From positions 372,001 to 436,000 of the forward strand of contig SMDE01000003.1 in the NCBI GenBank assembly GCA_004346725.1: DNA of 64,000 nucleotides. The letters run 5' to 3'. Numbering within the stretch: the first letter of the stretch is position 1; each line of letters starts with the position of its first letter. This document shows positions 9,139 to 18,400 of this stretch, in pieces. The DNA comes from Phytobacter diazotrophicus (GTDB lineage: Bacteria > Pseudomonadota > Gammaproteobacteria > Enterobacterales > Enterobacteriaceae). Below the pieces are notes generated by a model, which was given only the letters and a program-made list of their open reading frames with translations, did no database searches and was not told where the DNA came from. Position numbers and translations under genes: made by a program.

Positions 9139-9848
9139 GGTTTCGCGTCCTCTTGTTTCGTTTCGGTCCTTGCGGGGCGCGCGCTATCCGGTAGATCATT
9201 GCCCGCCGGTTTGCGGCTGGAGAGCCGACGTTCTATATCGGTCAGGTTTTCCAGTTTGCGCGTGGTCGTGTCCAGTTGCTCACGCAGAAATTGTTGCTGC
9301 TGGCGTAAGGTATCCAGCTCGGCATCCGTCGACTGCTGGAGCTTGCCATAACGACCACGCTCTTCTGCAAGCTGGAGCTGTGATGTCTGACCGTCGCGCC
9401 AGAGCTGATAAAGCGGACGCACAGGTGCGGGAATTTGCGGGCTTAACACATCAAGACGCGTGATATTCTCACGCCGTTCCAGTGGGGTAATTTTCGCACT
9501 CGACAGTAAAATGCCGCGCTTAAAGGCGTCCTGCCACGTATCGTCGGGCCAGACGCGCGCCTCAGCACGCGCTTCTGCTGGCGCCAGGCGCCCGGCGCAA
9601 TCCATACTGCGCAGCCAGAATAACGGGTTGGTATCGAAAGCCTGGCCGGTTAATGACCAGATATTACCGCAGTCCGTCAGCAGGAAATCGGCCAGTTGAT
9701 GTTCCGGAAGCTGCTCTTCGAATTGTTCATGTACAGCATGCTCAGGCGTCTGGGATACACAACCTGCCAGCAGCAGGCAGGGCAATGCACGAAGCATTTT
9801 CTTAGGCAACAACACCGCGCCAGCCACGCGGGAAAAAACGTGCGACAT
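9135..9848 (-). CDS. qseG: QseG outer-membrane lipoprotein of the GlrK/GlrR system
   Basis: 237 residues from the ATG at 9846-9848, which has an AGGTGA ribosome site and gives the same length as E. coli QseG. An alternative ATG at 9867-9869 overlaps the glrK stop but has no ribosome site. The signal sequence ends in the lipobox LLLAGC, so the protein should be lipid-anchored. The C-terminal half is a coiled coil rich in Gln and Leu (about 150-210). In E. coli it interacts with the sensor GlrK (QseE), and in pathogens it affects virulence traits. The gene is sandwiched in the glrK-glrR operon. Confidence 0.9.
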   Translation of the reverse strand: MSHVFSRVAGAVLLPKKMLRALPCLLLAGCVSQTPEHAVHEQFEEQLPEHQLADFLLTDCGNIWSLTGQAFDTNPLFWLRSMDCAGRLAPAEARAEARVWPDDTWQDAFKRGILLSSAKITPLERRENITRLDVLSPQIPAPVRPLYQLWRDGQTSQLQLAEERGRYGKLQQSTDAELDTLRQQQQFLREQLDTTTRKLENLTDIERRLSSRKPAGNDLPDSARPARTETKQEDAKP

Positions 9849-9865
9849 ACTCACCTGATTTCGCT

Positions 9866-11302
9866 TCATTTGTTGGATTTTTCCGACGCATTAAGCGGTA
9901 GCTCAATGCGAAAACAGACATCTGCATGATCGACGTCCACCAGATGCAACTCGCCGTGCATACGGCGAACGCAGTCTCTGGCGATGCTTAACCCCAGGCC
10001 ACTCCCCTTCACCGCGCCTTTTCGCTGATGGCTCCCCTGGAAAAAGGGTTCAAAAATCATACTGCGTTCCGCCTCAGGAATCGGCGTACCGGTATTGGAT
10101 ATCTCAATACGCAGCCGCGAGCCTGCAAGATAGCTGTGAATATAAATGTTACCGGATTCAGCCCCATAGTGCACCGCGTTCGAATAAAGATTATCCAGCA
10201 CGCTCATCAGTAACATCGGCTCAGACCAGCATGAAGCCGCATCCAGCACAACCTCGGTATGCATCATTTTAGCTCGCGCGGGCAAACTGTGAGCCGTAAG
10301 GACCATATCCACCAGCGGCTCGATCTCAACGTCTTCGAGTTCAACCGCGCCATCCGCCAGTTTCCGGTTGTAGTCGAGTAATTGTTCAATCAGTTTTTGC
10401 AGATTACGGCTGCTGTCATCCAGGATAGCCACCACCTCTTCCTGCTCTACTGTTAACGGCCCGACGACCTGATCGGCAAGCAGTTCCGTCCCTTCACGCA
10501 TGCTGGCAAGCGGGGTTTTCAGTTCATGAGAGATATGGCGTAAAAATTGATGACGCTGTGATTCAAGCCAGGAAAGGCGTTCACTTAGCCAGATGATGCG
10601 TTCCCCCACGTAGCGCAACTCACGCGGGCCTTTAAAGACTACCGTATGCCCAAGGGAGCGCCCTTCCCCCAATCGGTTGATCATCCGTTCAATGCCCTTC
10701 ACCGGGCCGATAATCATCCGTGTAAACAGCAGCACCATCGCGAGGCTAACCAGAAACAGCACCAGTGCCTGCCAGCCGAAGAACTGACCGCGCTCGGCAA
10801 TTTCCTGCTGCAACTGCTGTCCACGGGAGAACACCACCTGCCGCGTTGACTGCACCATCTCGGTATTCGCCGCCGCAAAGGCTTCGAGTCGTGCGGACGC
10901 CTCTGCGGTTGGGCCACTGCTTTTGCACTGTAACTGAGCGAGATCGTTCAAATCCTGACGAAGCGCCTGGTAGAGTTTTTCGTCCGGTAACACGCCTGCA
11001 TGGGCATCCAGCATCTCGCTGTAGCGTTTACGTTGGCTCTGATACACCTTTGACAGGGTTGCGTCGTCCAGCACGCAGTACTGACGGTAACTGCGTTCCA
11101 TTTCCAGCGCGGCATTGGTCATCGCCTCGCTGCGTCGGGCATCGATAAGCGTGGTGCGATTCGTTTGTGCCGCCTGGGCGCTCAGGGCATTCAGGCTTTG
11201 CCATGCCTGCCAGGCAAGCACCAACAAAGGCAATAAGATCAGTAAGAACGCCATCATAACGACCTGGCGTAGGGAGCGGGGAAAAATGGGCCAGCGTTTC
11301 AA
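9866..11302 (-). CDS. glrK: GlrK (QseE) sensor histidine kinase
   Basis: 478 residues (E. coli 475). TM1 is at about residues 15-35, followed by a periplasmic helical sensor region to about 170, TM2 at about 175-195 and a HAMP segment. The dimerisation/phosphoacceptor domain has the H-box motif RHISHELKTPLASMRE near residue 255, and the catalytic domain has N-box LDNLYSNAVHYG and G-box GSGLGLSIA. It phosphorylates GlrR. The first gene of glrK-qseG-glrR, it lies directly downstream of glmY on the same strand, as in E. coli. Confidence 0.96.
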   Translation of the reverse strand: MKRWPIFPRSLRQVVMMAFLLILLPLLVLAWQAWQSLNALSAQAAQTNRTTLIDARRSEAMTNAALEMERSYRQYCVLDDATLSKVYQSQRKRYSEMLDAHAGVLPDEKLYQALRQDLNDLAQLQCKSSGPTAEASARLEAFAAANTEMVQSTRQVVFSRGQQLQQEIAERGQFFGWQALVLFLVSLAMVLLFTRMIIGPVKGIERMINRLGEGRSLGHTVVFKGPRELRYVGERIIWLSERLSWLESQRHQFLRHISHELKTPLASMREGTELLADQVVGPLTVEQEEVVAILDDSSRNLQKLIEQLLDYNRKLADGAVELEDVEIEPLVDMVLTAHSLPARAKMMHTEVVLDAASCWSEPMLLMSVLDNLYSNAVHYGAESGNIYIHSYLAGSRLRIEISNTGTPIPEAERSMIFEPFFQGSHQRKGAVKGSGLGLSIARDCVRRMHGELHLVDVDHADVCFRIELPLNASEKSNK

Positions 11303-11366
11303 CGCAATACTCTCGCAAATCGGGTTTAACAGGATGCTAGCTGAGTAATGTGCTACGGGGAAGCCA

Positions 11367-11555
11367 GAAAAAGCAAAGCCGGGTATAAACCCGGCTTTGC
11401 TTAGAAATTAGGCGGTGCCTAACTCGACGTTTCGCCCGATATCTGAAAAAGCGAACTTTTATCAGCAGTTGGACGGCAGGCACCTTTAAGTGCGTCATTC
11501 GAAGTTTATGTAGCACGTCCCGAAGGGGCTGACATAAGAAGGTGAATGAGCCACT
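11367..11555 (-). ncRNA. glmY: GlmY small RNA
   Basis: The minus strand begins AGTGGCTCATTC at 11555 and follows E. coli GlmY nearly base for base, through CTTATGTCAGCCCCTTCGGG and the GATATCGGGCGAAACGTCGA segment. It ends in the hairpin GCAAAGCCGGG-TTTATA-CCCGGCTTTGC followed by TTTTTC. GlmY sequesters the adaptor RapZ, which protects GlmZ and so raises GlmS (glucosamine-6-phosphate synthase). The 5' end is placed from E. coli and the fit to the sigma-54 promoter. Confidence 0.95.
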
Positions 11556-11566
11556 GGTTATTATTA

Positions 11567-11582
11567 TGCAACACTTATGCCA
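11567..11582 (-). promoter_or_regulatory. Sigma-54 promoter of glmY
   Basis: On the minus strand TGGCATAAGTGTTGCA fits the -24/-12 consensus TGGCAC-N5-TTGCA, with the GC of the -12 element about 13 bp before the GlmY 5' end. In E. coli the glmY sigma-54 promoter overlaps a sigma-70 promoter. Confidence 0.88.
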
Positions 11583-11671
11583 AAACGCAAAACAAAATAT
11601 TAACCGACTGAAATATAAGAAGTTAACAACATTCAGGCGTTGAATAGCGGTTGAATGATTTTCACGCTAAC

Positions 11672-11785
11672 TGTCTCCGATCAGCAACACCCTTTTACCA
11701 CAAACGCATCAACTATATAAATCAAAGACTTAAGTGTCTCCTTTTGGAGACATCAGAACAGTGGCTTTGTCGCGGTTTCCCGACA
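11672..11785. promoter_or_regulatory. GlrR activator sites upstream of glmY
   Basis: Two perfect TGTC-N10-GACA sites (11735-11752 and 11768-11785) and one imperfect site, TGTC-N10-AACA (11672-11689), lie 117-230 bp upstream of the GlmY start, in the position of the three GlrR sites known in E. coli. The outermost site ends 23 bp short of the retron reverse-transcriptase stop, so the accessory insertion leaves the set intact. The remaining 11583-11671 stretch is AT-rich and may hold an IHF bend site, which I could not assign. Confidence 0.87.
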
Positions 11786-11808
11786 CTGCAACATGACACA
11801 GATAACAT

Positions 11809-13509
11809 TTAAAACATCCGCGCCAGAATCATAATCAGCAGCACAAGGATAAGCACCCAGAAGAAACGTAAAGGGGAACGAGACTTATCAGGCACCTGAC
11901 CGGCATGAGCCTCAGGCTGCGCGTCGAAATGCAACGCCTCTGTCGCTGATGATGTCGCCTTTTGCGTTGCCTGCTGCTGCGCGGTTTGTTCCAGAACGGG
12001 TGGCGGGGCTTCTTGTGCCTGCCACCAGTTATCACGTGGCGATTCCCCACGGGCGGCTTTTGCCCGGAACAACTTCTTGTTCAGCGCTGTAATTCGGCCC
12101 GACTGGGTTGTATATCCATATTGTCTTTTCAGGTCGGTGACCTGCTTTTGCAAAACAATGCCCTTCTCAGGGGCCACCATTGCCACGAAATTAGCATAGC
12201 CTTCAAGGCTCGCCATCAGCTCGCCCGATCCCCAGCGCTTTCCTTCCATTCCATCTTTTACAATCTGAAACAGCAATGCGCGAAAGCGTTTTAGCGTTTT
12301 GCGATCCACGGAGGGCTTTTCATTCACCACAATACCGGTGACTTCCTGCTTTTGCGGCTTGCGCATTACCCGGGTTTTCTCAGGGTGGATCTTAAAACCT
12401 TCATCCTGAACAATTTGCTTGCAGCGCCATAATAGCTGTTGCACGTTGGCGGACGGCTGCGCACTGGAAAAGGTCATGTCGTCAGCATAACGGGTGTAAA
12501 CAAAACCAAGCTTCTGTGCCATTGCCTGCAAACGGCTGTCGAGACGACGGCAGATGATATTGGAAATCGCCGGACTGGTTGGCGCGCCCTGCGGCAGGAA
12601 ACGTGCATCTTCCTGCACAAACCAGGTCTCGCCATCCAGTGCCACCTGCGTAACCTCAGGTTCCGTAGTTAACAAAGCCAATTCAGTGGCCAACTGCTCC
12701 GCATAACCTAACTGGCGAAATAAACCTTTTACCCGGCGATAATTCACCGTCGGGAAGAAGTTTTCCATATCCAGATTGACCACTATTGCCTGGTTCACAT
12801 GCGGCAGCGCATTACTCAAAATGCTGCGCCCGGTAACAAAACCGTGGGCTGCTTCGTGTAACTTCACACGATTCAGAATGTTTTCCAGAATCCAGTACTG
12901 CGCGCGCTTCATGCGTGGCATAGGCGCCGAAATCAGTCGCTCACCGCCATTTTTTTTGGCGAGTGAAAAACGCCGGTAATGGTTTACTCGGGAGACATTT
13001 TTCTGGAAGCAAAGAAAACGCAGCTCATTAATCGTGATGCCCATTGCAGATGCCAGTGCCTGGCTGTCTGCAAGCTCGGGCAGCTTCTGCGCTTGTAATC
13101 GGGCTTCGTTGTGCGCGGTGTCGGCGAGGCCAAATGAAACACCCTCCCCCAGCCAGGTTATCTCTGCTTGCTGCTTTTGGTGCCATTGCAACGCACGCGC
13201 ATAGCGCGCTTCGTTACGGGCAATGCGGGTTTGCTCGCGTTTCTCCAGGGCCGCTTTTTTGCGCGTCTTGTGCAATTCCCGCAATGCTTTTTGCGGGTCA
13301 TCATAAAGCCGTTGTTTCTGCCCCAGCTCCGCAAGCTGTTTCTGTAACGCCGCACGTTGAGCGATAAATTCTGCGGTGAGAGCGGGTTTATCTTGCGTTT
13401 CATCCCAGAAACCCAGACGGATCATTTCAGCGAAGATGTACTCCTCTTTACTGGTTTCGCGGATGCGCTCGTAAATTTGCTGGCGGGTCAGCTTTGCAGA
13501 TTCAGACAT
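11809..13509 (-). CDS. Retron reverse transcriptase with long N-terminal region and C-terminal membrane anchor
   Basis: 566 residues from ATG 13507-13509, preceded by AGGGGG; an upstream in-frame start would run into the retron RNA. Retron signatures are present: catalytic YADD (341-344), motif-A Asp247 in VNLDMENFF, LPQGAPTSPAISN (305-317), the retron-specific NAxxH as NALPH (233-237) and VTG (390-392). Most retron enzymes are about 300-400 residues. This one has about 160 extra N-terminal residues, largely charged helix/coiled coil, and a Gln/Ala/Pro-rich tail ending in a hydrophobic segment (549-564) that predicts a tail anchor. It should copy the msd part of the RNA encoded just upstream. 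It is the last gene of a four-part cassette, and the extensions suggest membrane placement and partner contact. Confidence 0.93.
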   Translation of the reverse strand: MSESAKLTRQQIYERIRETSKEEYIFAEMIRLGFWDETQDKPALTAEFIAQRAALQKQLAELGQKQRLYDDPQKALRELHKTRKKAALEKREQTRIARNEARYARALQWHQKQQAEITWLGEGVSFGLADTAHNEARLQAQKLPELADSQALASAMGITINELRFLCFQKNVSRVNHYRRFSLAKKNGGERLISAPMPRMKRAQYWILENILNRVKLHEAAHGFVTGRSILSNALPHVNQAIVVNLDMENFFPTVNYRRVKGLFRQLGYAEQLATELALLTTEPEVTQVALDGETWFVQEDARFLPQGAPTSPAISNIICRRLDSRLQAMAQKLGFVYTRYADDMTFSSAQPSANVQQLLWRCKQIVQDEGFKIHPEKTRVMRKPQKQEVTGIVVNEKPSVDRKTLKRFRALLFQIVKDGMEGKRWGSGELMASLEGYANFVAMVAPEKGIVLQKQVTDLKRQYGYTTQSGRITALNKKLFRAKAARGESPRDNWWQAQEAPPPVLEQTAQQQATQKATSSATEALHFDAQPEAHAGQVPDKSRSPLRFFWVLILVLLIMILARMF

Positions 13510-13563
13510 AACGAATGCCCCCTGACCGTGATGGACAAGAGAATACGGGGATGACCGGGAGGG

Positions 13564-13793
13564 ATAGCGGCGTGGCGAATAAGGCCTTCGAAGCGTTCCT
13601 GGTACTGAGGTTATCCACTCGACGCAGAGTGGAGTACCTGTCACTCATTGGCTTCGTTGAAGCCATACTGCAATAGTGACAGGTACTCACACTCTGCCCA
13701 GTGAAGATGGCATCAGTGACGCGTGGGCAGTCATAAAACCTGAATGGCGATCCACCATCCGGGATGCAAGGTTTCCTTGCCACGCCGCTATTA
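13564..13793 (-). ncRNA. Retron msr-msd RNA
   Basis: Located between the SWIM gene and the reverse transcriptase. A perfect 13-bp inverted repeat bounds it: GCCACGCCGCTAT at 13779-13791 (plus strand; a1 side) and ATAGCGGCGTGGC at 13564-13576 (a2 side). Within it, next to a1 on the transcript, is a small msr-type hairpin GCAAGG-AAA-CCTTGC. Next comes a long msd hairpin with arms 13624-13645 and 13675-13697, complementary over 22 nt with one bulged base, whose tip carries a further 7-bp hairpin (13649-13665). An extended -10 promoter places the 5' end at about 13793. The branch guanosine and the exact msDNA ends cannot be fixed by eye. Confidence 0.88.
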
Positions 13794-13799
13794 ACATCG

Positions 13800-13808
13800 A
13801 GTATAACA
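13800..13808 (-). promoter_or_regulatory. Extended -10 promoter of the retron RNA
   Basis: On the minus strand, TGTTATACT is an extended -10 (TG-N-TATACT; 13808 down to 13800). Start of transcription would fall about 2 bases before a1. No good -35 is present, which an extended -10 can tolerate. It lies in the 36-bp gap after the SWIM gene stop, so the RNA can be made independently of the upstream operon promoter. Confidence 0.65.
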
Positions 13809-13827
13809 GCAGAAAAAGTCCTTTTCA

Positions 13828-15450
13828 TCATGCTTTTACCTTTACTGCCAGCCGCAATGCCAGCATATGTTCACACGGACCACGACGCAGTCGGTTCTGA
13901 TGGAAATAGTGACAATTGCACTCGCCCACCGTCAGCCGCTGGTCTGTATCCAGCATCAGGGAAACGTTGTACCGTACGGCATTATCCAGAACCTGACCGC
14001 GTATTTGCGTTCCGGTGGTATTACTCAGGGCGCTTTCTACCTGCACCAGGCCGGCGTTGACGAAGTTGATAGCTTTCTCTTCCCGTTCGTTACTAAAGCG
14101 CAGTTGTTCCAGTGGGATCGGCTCGCGGCAGAGCGCGCGAATACGATAGAGATCTTTATTAAGGTCATAGAGCACCTGACCATGCTGGCTGTAGGCTGCC
14201 AGCGCCGCTTTTACTATGCTTTCGTCCAGCCCCAGTTCGGTGGCAAGAGAGACGCATGAAGCCATATGGCGCTTGCTCAGTGCCTGATAAACCCGCTCCA
14301 GCGTCAGGGTATCGACTGCCTGGCGTGGCGCGAGCAAATCAAAATTACCCTGGGCCGACCAGTCATTCGCGCTCCAGCCGGACAGGCCAAGCGTAAAACT
14401 CATCGCCCCTAAATCTGCGGTCCAGAATGAAGGCATACCATCGTCCAGAAGGCAGACATCGAATTTTTCGGCAACGGGGATCAGACGTTCGAGGATGTGC
14501 AGTCTGCGCCGTCCCCAGACACGTATGGAACGCGGCTGGTCGCCCTTGTAGAGCGAACGTGGGCAGACCAGCGTTTCATTCCACGGCTCAAAAATCACTT
14601 TGACGGGCTGCCCCGGCGTCAGCTCAAAACGCAGCGAGCGCGGCCCGCTACGCTCTTTTTTACGCCTGAGCCGGAAGCAAATATTGTGCATATCCATGGG
14701 CGCAAGCGAGAATTTCACCATCGGCAGGGTCATCGCCGAGCTGACTTGTAAAAAACCGCGCACCCAACTGTCCGGCAGATCGATTTTCTTCTCTTCACAC
14801 TCGCTGCCGTCCGTCTGAATGGCGAAGCCGTCCGGATCAATTTTCAACTGCGTCGGGTGATAATCACGGATTTTCTGAAATGCCTGGTAGAGCCCTTCGG
14901 AATAGTCGATGTTGGTGGTCCCAAAGGCACGCTCGCTGATGTTGTCAAAAACATCGTAATGACAACTCAGTTTGCCGTAGCTTGATTCATCCTCAGAAAA
15001 ACACTCAAAAAAGACTTCATCGGGATGCACAGTGATCACCGGATCCAACACATACCAAGCATCAATATCGTTTTTATAGAGATAATTGAAATAAGCTTTT
15101 TGCGCCTCATGGTAAGGTGCAAGCAGCGTTGCAGCCTCTTTGTTCAGCACATGTAATCGCCCGCTTATCTCATTCGCTTCTTGCTCAAGCTGGCTTTTCT
15201 GCGCAATAAATTCCGCTAATAACCGCTGTTCTTCTCCCGCCAGCCAGCGCCGATAGTCGGTTTTATCTTTTGGCTGAAAACGCATGTCCGATACCACCAC
15301 GTTATGCAGCGCGGAGATGGCCTCGCGAAACGCCAGTTTCTGCCTGAGCTCACCGACGAAGAACGCCGGTGGGCGAAGGCTATCTGGCGAGAACGTCAAA
15401 CCGTTTTCCGAGGCCTGACTCTTTCCCTGATAACGATAACTAACCTGCAT
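13828..15450 (-). CDS. SWIM zinc-finger protein of the retron cassette
   Basis: 540 residues from ATG 15448-15450 (GGAG ribosome site); it overlaps the end of the upstream WGR gene by 11 bases, indicating coupling. The C-terminus carries a SWIM-type zinc finger, CxC-x12-CxH: Cys511, Cys513, Cys526, His528. A region at about residues 410-465 looks like a winged-helix fold. The N-terminal 400 residues match nothing I recognise. SWIM domains bind nucleic acid or protein; proteins with this winged-helix/SWIM combination have been reported with one retron type (type XIII, as I recall, not verifiable here). In this setting it is a candidate effector or adaptor controlled by the retron RNA-DNA complex. 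That role is inferred from position only. Confidence 0.85.
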   Translation of the reverse strand: MQVSYRYQGKSQASENGLTFSPDSLRPPAFFVGELRQKLAFREAISALHNVVVSDMRFQPKDKTDYRRWLAGEEQRLLAEFIAQKSQLEQEANEISGRLHVLNKEAATLLAPYHEAQKAYFNYLYKNDIDAWYVLDPVITVHPDEVFFECFSEDESSYGKLSCHYDVFDNISERAFGTTNIDYSEGLYQAFQKIRDYHPTQLKIDPDGFAIQTDGSECEEKKIDLPDSWVRGFLQVSSAMTLPMVKFSLAPMDMHNICFRLRRKKERSGPRSLRFELTPGQPVKVIFEPWNETLVCPRSLYKGDQPRSIRVWGRRRLHILERLIPVAEKFDVCLLDDGMPSFWTADLGAMSFTLGLSGWSANDWSAQGNFDLLAPRQAVDTLTLERVYQALSKRHMASCVSLATELGLDESIVKAALAAYSQHGQVLYDLNKDLYRIRALCREPIPLEQLRFSNEREEKAINFVNAGLVQVESALSNTTGTQIRGQVLDNAVRYNVSLMLDTDQRLTVGECNCHYFHQNRLRRGPCEHMLALRLAVKVKA

Positions 15451-18400
15451 GAGGCGCTCCTTGTTCGGGTCGGGCAATAATGTCCAGCGGCAAATTCAAA
15501 TGGGGATACTGTTTTTGCAGTTGAAGCATGGCCTTGATCAGCGGCGCTTTGTCTTTTTGCACCACTGTCAGCGACAGACGAGTCAGCAATGACACCACCA
15601 TCTCAAGCACCAACGGACTGGCAGCCGCCTGCTGCGTAAGAAAAGCAAGCGTCCTGTCTTTAGCGACACGCCCACGGTTAACCTGGGAAAGGATTGTCAG
15701 GAAACAAGGTTTCAGCGCCAGGATGACATCGGGCTTTCCGGTCGCATACTCGTCAAAAAAATGGGTCACAAAGGTCTGTACTGTCAATGACGGATGCTGG
15801 CTCAGCTTTAACAGGTACGCTTCCCCCTGCTCGCGCTGGAAGAACGTTTGTAACAGTTCCCGACCGTAAGCCTGCACATCGTCGCGGTTGCTGTCGCAGA
15901 CCTTGACGATCAGCTCCGGGGTCCAGCCTGGGGAGGGGTAGTTCTGGCGGAAATACGCAAAACCAAATTCTCGGGTTGCGGGCCAGTCGCTTTCCAGTAG
16001 CTCCAGCGCAGCACTGCTCTGTTCGCGGACAACATCTACATGTGACGTGAAGGCCTTCAACGCATAATCACGAATATAATGGTCAGGGTGATTTGCCAAC
16101 GCCACCCATTGATTCACGCTCCACGCCAGCGGAGAACGGGCCAGAAGACACTCACGTCCCAGGCTTTGCGCCGCCAGCGATCTGGCATGAATCAGCCGCC
16201 AGATGGTGTCTTTATCCAGGGATTGCAGGCAGGCATTAAGCTTGTGCGTGAAGAACGTTAACAGCGCCTGGTGTGCGCCTTCGTGGGCTTCTTTTTTAAA
16301 GACTAAGGGGAATAATCCCGCAAAGACCTCAGCAGCATGCTGCCCAGCCAGTTGCCCCAGAAGCGTGTAACAGGCTTGTCGCTCTTCTGCCTCACCGCAC
16401 TGGAGCAGATCAATTAGCTGCGGTAACTGCAGCAAGACTAATTCCGGGCTTTGTTTGCCTAACAGCGCGATGCCCGCGGCGCGGATAGCCCCGACAGGCG
16501 AGTTGTGAATCTGAACCAGCAGGGCTTGCGAAAGCGGGCTCTGCGCCAAATCGGAACTCACCAACAACCGGGCGGCTAAAAGCTGCACACCCGTATCGGG
16601 ATGGGCGAGCAGCTCGCTGAAATTCTCAGTCGTCAGCAACGGGGCCATGGCAGGCAGATGGCTCACCAGGCACATCGACAGCCAGAGGGCATGTTGCTCA
16701 GAAAAGGTGGTCTGCGCGTCGTTAAGCCGGAGCAAAAGCGCCCGCGTTAACGTCACCTGTTGCGAGGTGGTTAGAGGCTGCCGGGAAAAACGCTCTTCTA
16801 ACCACGCGCTGATCTGCGCATCGTCAGCCAGCAAAAGCGCGGTAACCAGTTCGGCTTCGTCAAACAGTGCGCTAATGCTGTTTAAATGGGTCAGCGCCAG
16901 GCTGCGCGCTTGCGGGTGGACACTGTTAATCAGCCCCAGCAGCAGCTCAGGAGTGAGCGAACGCGCAGTAAGAAGCGAGAGCACAAAATCGGCAATGAGC
17001 GGGAACGGACGAGCCAGCAACTGCACCAGTTGGCTATCGGTGAGGGCCTGGCAGAAGGAGGCATTATCTTTCATTGCCCTGAGCGCAAACGTGCAAACGG
17101 CTTCACTCTCGCTCAGGCACAATATCGTCAGCAGTGCATCAGGGCGCTGATCCCAGAGTTGTGGAAATGCCTCGACGCGGCGTTCATCCTTTTCATCGCT
17201 GACCCGAATCCATAACGCTCTCTGCCTGTGGCGCTGATAGTGAGGGTGATGTAAGCGCAAAATGGCGTTCCACGCGAAAAGATGCGCATCGCTGGCGAAA
17301 ACGCCTGAATCACTCTGCTTTTCTGGCACCAGGTATTCTTTCTTATACTGGAGCAGAAACGCGCAGGCCATATCGACATAGCGAGCGTCGCCACGGGCAC
17401 CGAGACGCCGCAGGGCACGCCAGCTACGGCGCCGCAGGTAGTCGCGCGTTTTACGCGAATAGGCCAGCCTGCTATCGTCGCGCAGAAGTTCCTGACTGGG
17501 TTTGATATAGCCCACGCCGTTCACCCAGACGCCATCCCACTGGGCAGAATAAAATTCCCGCGTAGTATCAAAACGCCAGGCCAGCAGGGCAAACACTGGC
17601 GCATCCAGGCGGAACTCAGCCATTTTGAACAGGTAGCGCACACCTTTAAACAGATTAGGGCGCAGAGGCAGAACATATAGCAGACGAATCAGACCTTGAT
17701 GCAATAGCGGGTTGTCCAGCGCTACCCGATAGAGCGTTTTGAGTAATGTACTCGCGTTGGGATTCTGGTCATTAATGTGGCGCTGAAGATGCGTATCGAT
17801 TGCCACGGTATCACCAACTGCTAACGCCTGGGACAGATCTGATGGTAATGAGGCCAGCAAGTTTTGCCGCTGCACAGTGATATCGTCATCGTCACCCAGA
17901 CGCAGATACACTTCATAAGCAAGGTTGTTTAATGGCGGATATGAGCTTTCAAGAAAGGGGCTCACACGCGCCAGGTTGTGCTGATTTCCCGTGCGCCCCA
18001 GCGTCCAGAGACGGGCGTAATTTTCCAGCCAGTGATGTTCCTCGTTAAGCCCCTTTTCCAGCCAGTCTGCCAGCATAGCGTTCGGCTGCTGAGGGAGTCG
18101 CCATATGCTTCGGGCTCGTTGTTCGCTCTCTTTAATGCGATCGATTTGGCGGATTAAGGTGTGTAACGAAGAAGAGAAAGCGCTGACAGCGGAGGGGGAA
18201 AGTGAACCGGCCTCAACGTAGCCTTTGTTGGTTTTGGCAACCACTACGCTTGCGAAAATAGCCTCGGCATTGGTGAAATCAACGGGGGCAGGCGTTTTTG
18301 TCCCTTCCCGTAACGTGCCGCCACGCCGTCCGTAGCGAAAATTCACCCAGTAACGATTCACCTCGTTGCCAGGCTGTTCACAGAGATCCACCTCATAGAC

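Noticed and set aside
11735-11752. Palindrome TGTC-N10-GACA considered as the retron operon terminator
   Set aside because: It fits the GlrR site pattern with two sister sites; it lacks a T-run on the minus strand.
13502-13831. 109-codon minus-strand frame across the retron RNA
   Set aside because: It overlaps the a1/a2-bounded structured RNA, has no ribosome site and no family resemblance.
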